Source: Desulfuromonadales bacterium C00003107
GTDB taxonomy: Bacteria > Desulfobacterota > Desulfuromonadia > Desulfuromonadales > Syntrophotaleaceae
Reading direction: 5' to 3'
Assembly: GCA_001751225.1 (NCBI GenBank)
Contig: MAXT01000020.1
Coordinates: forward strand, 1-10,614
DNA length: 10,614 bases
Part shown: in pieces, positions 7,329 through 10,614 of the stretch
Position numbering within the stretch: the stretch's first letter is position 1
How the letters are laid out: every line of letters begins with the position of its first letter
Notes under the pieces: model-generated
What the model saw: the letters and a program-made list of their open reading frames with translations, nothing else
Database searches by the model: none
Told to the model about the DNA's origin: nothing
Translations under genes and position numbers: made by a program

Positions 7329-7970
7329 CTTGGGCACCTTTTCCCAATCGGCAAGAAAACGTTCAATACCAATATCGGTCAAGGGATGTTTGACCAGTTG
7401 CTGCATGACCCCAAACGGGATGGTGCAGATATCGGCCCCAATCAGACCGGCATTGAGAACATGGAGGGGACTGCGCACGGAAGCGACGATAATCTCGGCG
7501 GCATAACCATAATTATCGAGAATGGTGCGGATCTGCTCGATTCCATCCATGCCGTCATGACCTACATCGTCGAGGCGACCGACAAAAGGTGAAATGTAGG
7601 CAGCTCCAGCCTTGGCAGCCAACAGAGCCTGCAGAGGCGAAAAGACAAGGGTCACATTGATGTTGACGCCCTCGTCAGTCAGGGTTCGGGTTGCCTTGAG
7701 ACCCTCGGCGGTCATCGGTACCTTGACCACAATATTGGGATGGATCTTAACCAGCTCTCGCGCCTCGCTGATCATTCCTGGCGCGTCGAGGGCCACCACT
7801 TCAGCGGAAATAGGCCCATCGACGATGGTGGTAATTTCGGTGATGACTTCTTTGAAGTCCCGACCGCTCTTGGCAATGAGGGACGGATTGGTAGTCACTC
7901 CGTCAACCAGTCCCATCTCGTGGGCCGTGCGAATTTCATCGACATCAGCAGTATCAATAAAGAATTTCAT
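7326..7970 (-). CDS. tal: Transaldolase, short (TalC/fructose-6-phosphate aldolase-like) class
   Basis: Transfers a dihydroxyacetone unit between sugar phosphates in the non-oxidative pentose phosphate pathway. The 214-residue length places it in the small transaldolase/Fsa group (about 210-220 aa) rather than the ~316-residue TalB class. Visible motifs are [41 protein letters not shown] with Schiff-base Lys83, [28 protein letters not shown] and [10 protein letters not shown]. The ATG at 7970 has AGGAG seven bases upstream. Whether it acts as a true transaldolase or as a fructose-6-phosphate aldolase cannot be settled by eye; most bacterial members named this way are transaldolases. It follows folK and a small membrane protein on the same strand, 63 bases after the latter, and its stop codon lies inside the inverted repeat described at 7274-7328. 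Confidence 0.93.
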   Translation of the reverse strand: MKFFIDTADVDEIRTAHEMGLVDGVTTNPSLIAKSGRDFKEVITEITTIVDGPISAEVVALDAPGMISEARELVKIHPNIVVKVPMTAEGLKATRTLTDEGVNINVTLVFSPLQALLAAKAGAAYISPFVGRLDDVGHDGMDGIEQIRTILDNYGYAAEIIVASVRSPLHVLNAGLIGADICTIPFGVMQQLVKHPLTDIGIERFLADWEKVPK

Positions 7971-8033
7971 GGTCCCGCTCCTATGTTAAGAGGGTAAAAC
8001 TACCTATAATCTTTCTACGGATTGACTGAAATC

Positions 8034-8282
8034 TCAATGGGAATCTCGAAACGCATCACGGCATTTTTCCGAACAAAAATGGTAGGTTCGCCCATTTGCT
8101 ACTAGCTCCACAGCCAGACTGCGCGGCACGTAAGTACCGCAATGAGGATCCTGTATCATCTCCTCGCCAGCTGCAGTCTTTTCCGGCTTCGGCTGAGCAG
8201 GACGCTTTCTAGCCGAGCCACGAAAAAGCTTTACCAGAGCATAAAAAAACCAAAACAACAGTAGAAGCTGGAAGAAGCGCAT
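8034..8282 (-). CDS. Small membrane-anchored protein with YHS/TRASH-like CX21CX3C motif
   Basis: An 82-residue protein of unknown function. Residues 1-20 (MRFFQLLLLFWFFYALVKLF) form one hydrophobic segment, followed by a basic linker rich in Lys, Arg and Pro. A compact C-terminal module then reads MIQDPHCGTYVP and YHFCSEKCRDAF. Cys48, Cys70 and Cys74 are spaced CX21CX3C, close to TRASH/YHS metal-binding knuckles, so zinc, copper or iron binding is plausible but inferred. It resembles the small proteins annotated as PP0621 family, which share this layout. The chosen ATG at 8282 lies four bases after the folK stop; the frame is open further upstream, but those codons overlap folK and lack the expected N-terminal anchor. 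No strong ribosome site is visible, so translation may depend on coupling to folK. Confidence 0.75.
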   Translation of the reverse strand: MRFFQLLLLFWFFYALVKLFRGSARKRPAQPKPEKTAAGEEMIQDPHCGTYVPRSLAVELVANGRTYHFCSEKCRDAFRDSH

Positions 8283-8286
8283 GAAA

Positions 8287-8784
8287 TTACCAAATCCTAG
8301 AAAAGTGCTTGATCCCTTGATTACAGGGTAACTCATCACACAATTGGCGCACAGTCCTTCCCTGCAGAGGATGAACCATCTCAGGTGCCAGGTCGCGCAA
8401 GGGAATCAGGACAAAAGCACGCGAATGAAGGCGTGGATGAGGTAACGTCAAGTCCGTATCCTCGGATACGAGATCAGCAAAAAACAGCAGATCGATATCG
8501 AGGGTTCGCGGGCCATGGTGGACAAGGCGCTCACGTCCAAACCGCCCCTCGATCGCCAGACAATGCTCCAGCAGCTTTTGTGCTGACAAATTCGTGGATA
8601 CTTCAAGAACCGCATTAAGATAAGCGTCTTGTCCCGGCGGCCCCCCCACGGCAACAGTTTCGTACAGCGCAGAAGAACCGGCTACCGTAACCCCCGACAA
8701 CTCATTCAGGGCCTGTCGTGCTCCGCATAAGGCAGCCAGGCGATCACCCAAATTAGCCCCAAGGCCGAGATAGGCCGTTACCAT
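8287..8784 (-). CDS. folK: 2-amino-4-hydroxy-6-hydroxymethyldihydropteridine pyrophosphokinase
   Basis: Transfers pyrophosphate from ATP to 6-hydroxymethyl-7,8-dihydropterin in folate biosynthesis, giving the substrate of dihydropteroate synthase. The 165-residue protein has the N-terminal AYLGLGANLGDR, then ALYETVAVGGPPGQDAYLNAV, GRFGRERLVHHGPRTLDIDLL (Mg-binding Asp96 and Asp98) and LPHPRLHSRAFVLIPLRDLAPE. All are diagnostic. The start is the ATG at 8784 with GAGGG four bases before it; 26 open codons further upstream do not match the family. The gene is four bases ahead of the small Cys-rich membrane protein and probably shares its transcript with that gene and tal. Folate made with its help feeds the formyl donor used by Fmt, although the two genes lie in separate clusters here. 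Length is normal (E. coli 159). Confidence 0.96.
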   Translation of the reverse strand: MVTAYLGLGANLGDRLAALCGARQALNELSGVTVAGSSALYETVAVGGPPGQDAYLNAVLEVSTNLSAQKLLEHCLAIEGRFGRERLVHHGPRTLDIDLLFFADLVSEDTDLTLPHPRLHSRAFVLIPLRDLAPEMVHPLQGRTVRQLCDELPCNQGIKHFSRIW

Positions 8785-8893
8785 GTTTCCCTCATCGCTA
8801 AGAAAGTCAATCACCGTGGACGCAGGCGGATCTAGCTTTGTCTTGCATGGCCATAGCATCACAGAGGCAGAGCCGGGCCAACCTCAAAAACTT

Positions 8894-9712
8894 TCAGCAT
8901 TCGATTTCGACGAACTCCATGTCGAGCAGATCGATGGACAAGCAACGTCTTTGAAGCGGCGTGCCTCGATTAAGGAGTATTTTGCAGGCTTCCGCCACTT
9001 CCAGACTGGCAATAACCGCCGGAGTAAAAGAGGGGTTGCCAAGCTCGGCTTCCAACCCCCGGTCGCCGGCATCGTCCGTAAAGATCTTATCCATGGTTCG
9101 CTCGCCCGGAAATTGGCTACCCACATAGCCGTACCATCCGGCAATGGAACCATAGACCAACGGAATATTTTCTAAGCGGCAAGCCTCAGCTAACTCTAGT
9201 CGAACGGTAATGCTATCCAGGCCGTCGATGGCAATATCGGCACCTGCCAATATCTGCCGACCATTTTCAGAGCCGAAAGCCTCGCACACAGGAATCAAGT
9301 CCACAGCCGGGTTTAAACGATCAACGCGTCGAGCGGCGGCGGCGACCTTATTCATTCCCAGAAAATCGGGCGTTGCCAGTAATTGGCGATTAAGATTGTG
9401 CTCTTCGAAGACATCGTAATCTACCGCGACAATATGACCAACACCAAGCCTGGCAAGCTCTTCGACGATATAGCCACCCAGCCCACCGCAACCGATCACC
9501 ACCGCCCGGCTGCGAAATAACCGTAATTGCTCTTGCAGGGAGATCATGTTGCGGTTGCGTTGATAGCGAGCTGGCAACAGGCCATTTTCCAGGGCGACCT
9601 GCTCTACCTGACGGTAGCTAAGGCCAAAACGGTGCGCTGCGGACTGCTGATCGGCCCAAGGCAGAAGGTCGCCCTGAACTCGTGCATGAAGCCACTCCAT
9701 TACTTCTTTCAT
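8894..9712 (-). CDS. ThiF/MoeB/HesA-family E1-like adenylyltransferase with N-terminal extension
   Basis: Members of this family adenylate the C-terminal glycine of a ubiquitin-like sulfur carrier (MoaD or ThiS type) with ATP. The 272-residue protein has a ~65-residue N-terminal segment of charged helices ending in LPARYQRNRNMISLQEQ. The Rossmann core follows with the nucleotide loop VVIGCGGLGG (71-80), VDYDVFEEHNLNRQ (Asp98, Arg109), Lys122, AIDGLDS (163-167) and SFTPAVIASLEVAEACKIL near the C-terminus. The region that in MoeB and ThiF carries a CxxC zinc pair reads GERTMDKIFTDD, and no second CxxC occurs, so the zinc site is absent. The ATG at 9712 has GGGGGAAG upstream. It sits between a terminator-closed alcohol dehydrogenase and folK, with no MoaD/ThiS gene in view. 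Similar zinc-less proteins near tungsten aldehyde oxidoreductases suggest a pterin-cofactor role, which is speculative here. Confidence 0.85.
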   Translation of the reverse strand: MKEVMEWLHARVQGDLLPWADQQSAAHRFGLSYRQVEQVALENGLLPARYQRNRNMISLQEQLRLFRSRAVVIGCGGLGGYIVEELARLGVGHIVAVDYDVFEEHNLNRQLLATPDFLGMNKVAAAARRVDRLNPAVDLIPVCEAFGSENGRQILAGADIAIDGLDSITVRLELAEACRLENIPLVYGSIAGWYGYVGSQFPGERTMDKIFTDDAGDRGLEAELGNPSFTPAVIASLEVAEACKILLNRGTPLQRRCLSIDLLDMEFVEIEC

Positions 9713-9734
9713 GTTCTTCCCCCACATCAAAGCA

Positions 9735-9763
9735 GAGAGGGCATCCCAAAGGGTGGCCCTCTC
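9735..9763 (-). promoter_or_regulatory. Leader hairpin ahead of the ThiF-like gene
   Basis: Arms 9735-9742 (GAGAGGGC) and 9756-9763 (GCCCTCTC) pair exactly. Inside them CCC 9745-9747 and GGG 9751-9753 can extend the stem across a 2x2 internal loop to a 3-base loop. The structure ends 22 bases before the start codon and has no U-run, so it looks like a 5' leader element rather than a terminator. I could not match it to a riboswitch class by eye. Apart from this hairpin I recognise nothing in the gene-free stretch 9764-9929, and no clear promoter. Confidence 0.4.
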
Positions 9764-9929
9764 ACCTGCAAATCCATTTCGATTATTCGGAAACTGCAAA
9801 GAGAGCGCTCAATCGTCGCAAATACCCTGAGGAAAAGCAACCCCTATCACACAGCTATGAGCACCTTAGTTCCCCATAAAAAGAGACATTTTAAATAATG
9901 AATTCCTACTATGGTTTTTGCCCTGCACA

Positions 9930-9964
9930 AAAAGAAACGCCCGGCCAAAAGGCCGGGCGTTTCA
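9930..9964 (-). terminator. Strong intrinsic terminator of the alcohol dehydrogenase
   Basis: A perfect 13-bp stem, arms 9935-9947 (GAAACGCCCGGCC) and 9952-9964 (GGCCGGGCGTTTC), closes on a 4-base TTTT loop (minus strand) and is followed by five T (9930-9934). It begins 24 bases past the dehydrogenase stop. This is a textbook terminator that separates the dehydrogenase from the downstream ThiF-like gene. Confidence 0.93.
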
Positions 9965-9988
9965 GGTCTTGCATCGCGTTGCTAAAAA

Positions 9989-10614
9989 TTACATAGCAGC
10001 CGCGAACATGCCAATAACCTGATCCAGCGTAGCAGTACGCGGGTTGGTGAACTGGCAAGCGTCTTTCTTAGCGTTCTCGGCCATTACTTTGAAGTCGGCT
10101 TCTTTGACGTCGAGCTCGGTCAGACCGGTGGGGATGCCGATGGAAGCGGACAGTTCGCGAATAGAAGCGATACCGGCTTCAGCAGCTTCGGTCACGGTCA
10201 TGCCACAAGTATCAACACCCATGAAGGTGGCGATGTCAGCGAAACGATCCGGGCAAGCGATCAGGTTGTATTCGCAAACGACGGGCAGCAGGATCGCGTT
10301 ACAAACGCCGTGAGGCAGGTTGTAGAAACCACCAAGCTGGTGAGCCATGGAGTGAACATAACCGAGAGAAGCGTTGTTAAACGCCATGCCGGCCAGGAAC
10401 TGAGCGTAGCACATGGCATCGCGAGCACCAAGGTTAGCGCCCATAGCAACGGCAGGACGCAACCACTCAGCGATCAGGCGAATGGCCTTTTCGGCGCAAG
10501 CATCGGTGATCGGGGTGGCGATGGTCGAAACGTAAGCTTCAATAGCGTGGGTCAGTGCGTCCATGCCGGTAGCCGCGGTCAGTGCCGGGGGCTTGCCGAC
10601 CATGAGGACCGGAT
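9989..10614 (-). CDS. Iron-containing (group III) alcohol dehydrogenase, C-terminal part (cut by window edge)
   Basis: NAD(P)-dependent oxidation of alcohols or reduction of aldehydes by an Fe(II) enzyme of the FucO/AdhB/DhaT superfamily. The last ~208 residues are present and the N-terminal NAD-binding half lies outside. All four metal ligands can be placed: Asp and His in [14 protein letters not shown], His in [13 protein letters not shown] and His in [19 protein letters not shown]. The C-terminus ends with the usual [20 protein letters not shown]. The frame is open to the window edge through PVL before the Met at 10603, so that Met is internal. A strong terminator follows directly, so this is the last gene of its transcript. 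Ethanol, 1,3-propanediol and lactaldehyde enzymes share these motifs, so the substrate is open; ethanol is reasonable if the host is Pelobacter-like. Confidence 0.94.
   Translation of the reverse strand, partial: PVLMVGKPPALTAATGMDALTHAIEAYVSTIATPITDACAEKAIRLIAEWLRPAVAMGANLGARDAMCYAQFLAGMAFNNASLGYVHSMAHQLGGFYNLPHGVCNAILLPVVCEYNLIACPDRFADIATFMGVDTCGMTVTEAAEAGIASIRELSASIGIPTGLTELDVKEADFKVMAENAKKDACQFTNPRTATLDQVIGMFAAAM

Noticed and set aside
7971..8033. Promoter for tal (TATAGG box)
   Set aside because: No acceptable -35 element at normal spacing; co-transcription from folK is equally likely.
9527..9898. Plus-strand open frame of 123 codons reaching into the gene-free spacer
   Set aside because: Mostly antisense to the ThiF-like gene, with no ribosome site or motif; not supported as a gene.
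9713..9929. Match to a Moco or TPP riboswitch in the ThiF-like gene leader
   Set aside because: Only a simple hairpin is seen; the conserved cores of those riboswitches could not be located by eye.

Overview
This is a densely packed chromosomal window in which every recognisable gene lies on the minus strand. Gene content and order (rpe, rsmB, htpX, a DUF116 membrane protein, fmt, def; then sucD, sucC, a short transaldolase, a small Cys-rich membrane protein, folK, a ThiF/HesA-like protein and an iron-type alcohol dehydrogenase) suggest an anaerobic or facultative Gram-negative bacterium of the old Deltaproteobacteria. Desulfuromonadales (Pelobacter/Desulfuromonas/Geobacter-like) is the best guess, because DUF116 beside fmt/def/rsmB is familiar there. 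That placement is inference from gene families; no 16S or other marker is present.

Read in the direction of transcription (high to low coordinates), the window opens inside a group III iron-containing alcohol dehydrogenase (10614-9989), closed by a very strong intrinsic terminator (9930-9964). A spacer with a leader hairpin follows, then a ThiF/MoeB/HesA-family E1-like protein (9712-8894). Next come folK (8784-8287), a small membrane-anchored Cys protein (8282-8034) and transaldolase (7970-7326). An unusual nest of overlapping inverted repeats sits at the transaldolase stop codon (7274-7328), just before sucC (7230-6073) and sucD (6005-5136), the two subunits of succinyl-CoA synthetase. A short terminator hairpin (5008-5028) separates sucCD from the last cluster.

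That last cluster is a tight translation/quality-control operon: def (4947-4429) overlaps fmt (4432-3479) by four bases, fmt is one base from a DUF116 protein (3477-2686), then htpX (2665-1826), rsmB (1738-383) and the 5' part of rpe (296-1). Def and Fmt handle the two ends of the N-formyl-methionine cycle, RsmB modifies 16S rRNA, HtpX is a membrane quality-control protease, and Rpe belongs to the pentose phosphate pathway, as does the transaldolase upstream.

No tRNA, rRNA, CRISPR array, insertion sequence, prophage or defence gene is visible, and I see no obviously new multi-gene system. The points most worth a second look are the alternative hairpins between tal and sucC, departures from conserved active-site motifs in both SucD and SucC, the ThiF-like protein without the usual zinc cysteines, and a GNRA-capped hairpin between htpX and rsmB.
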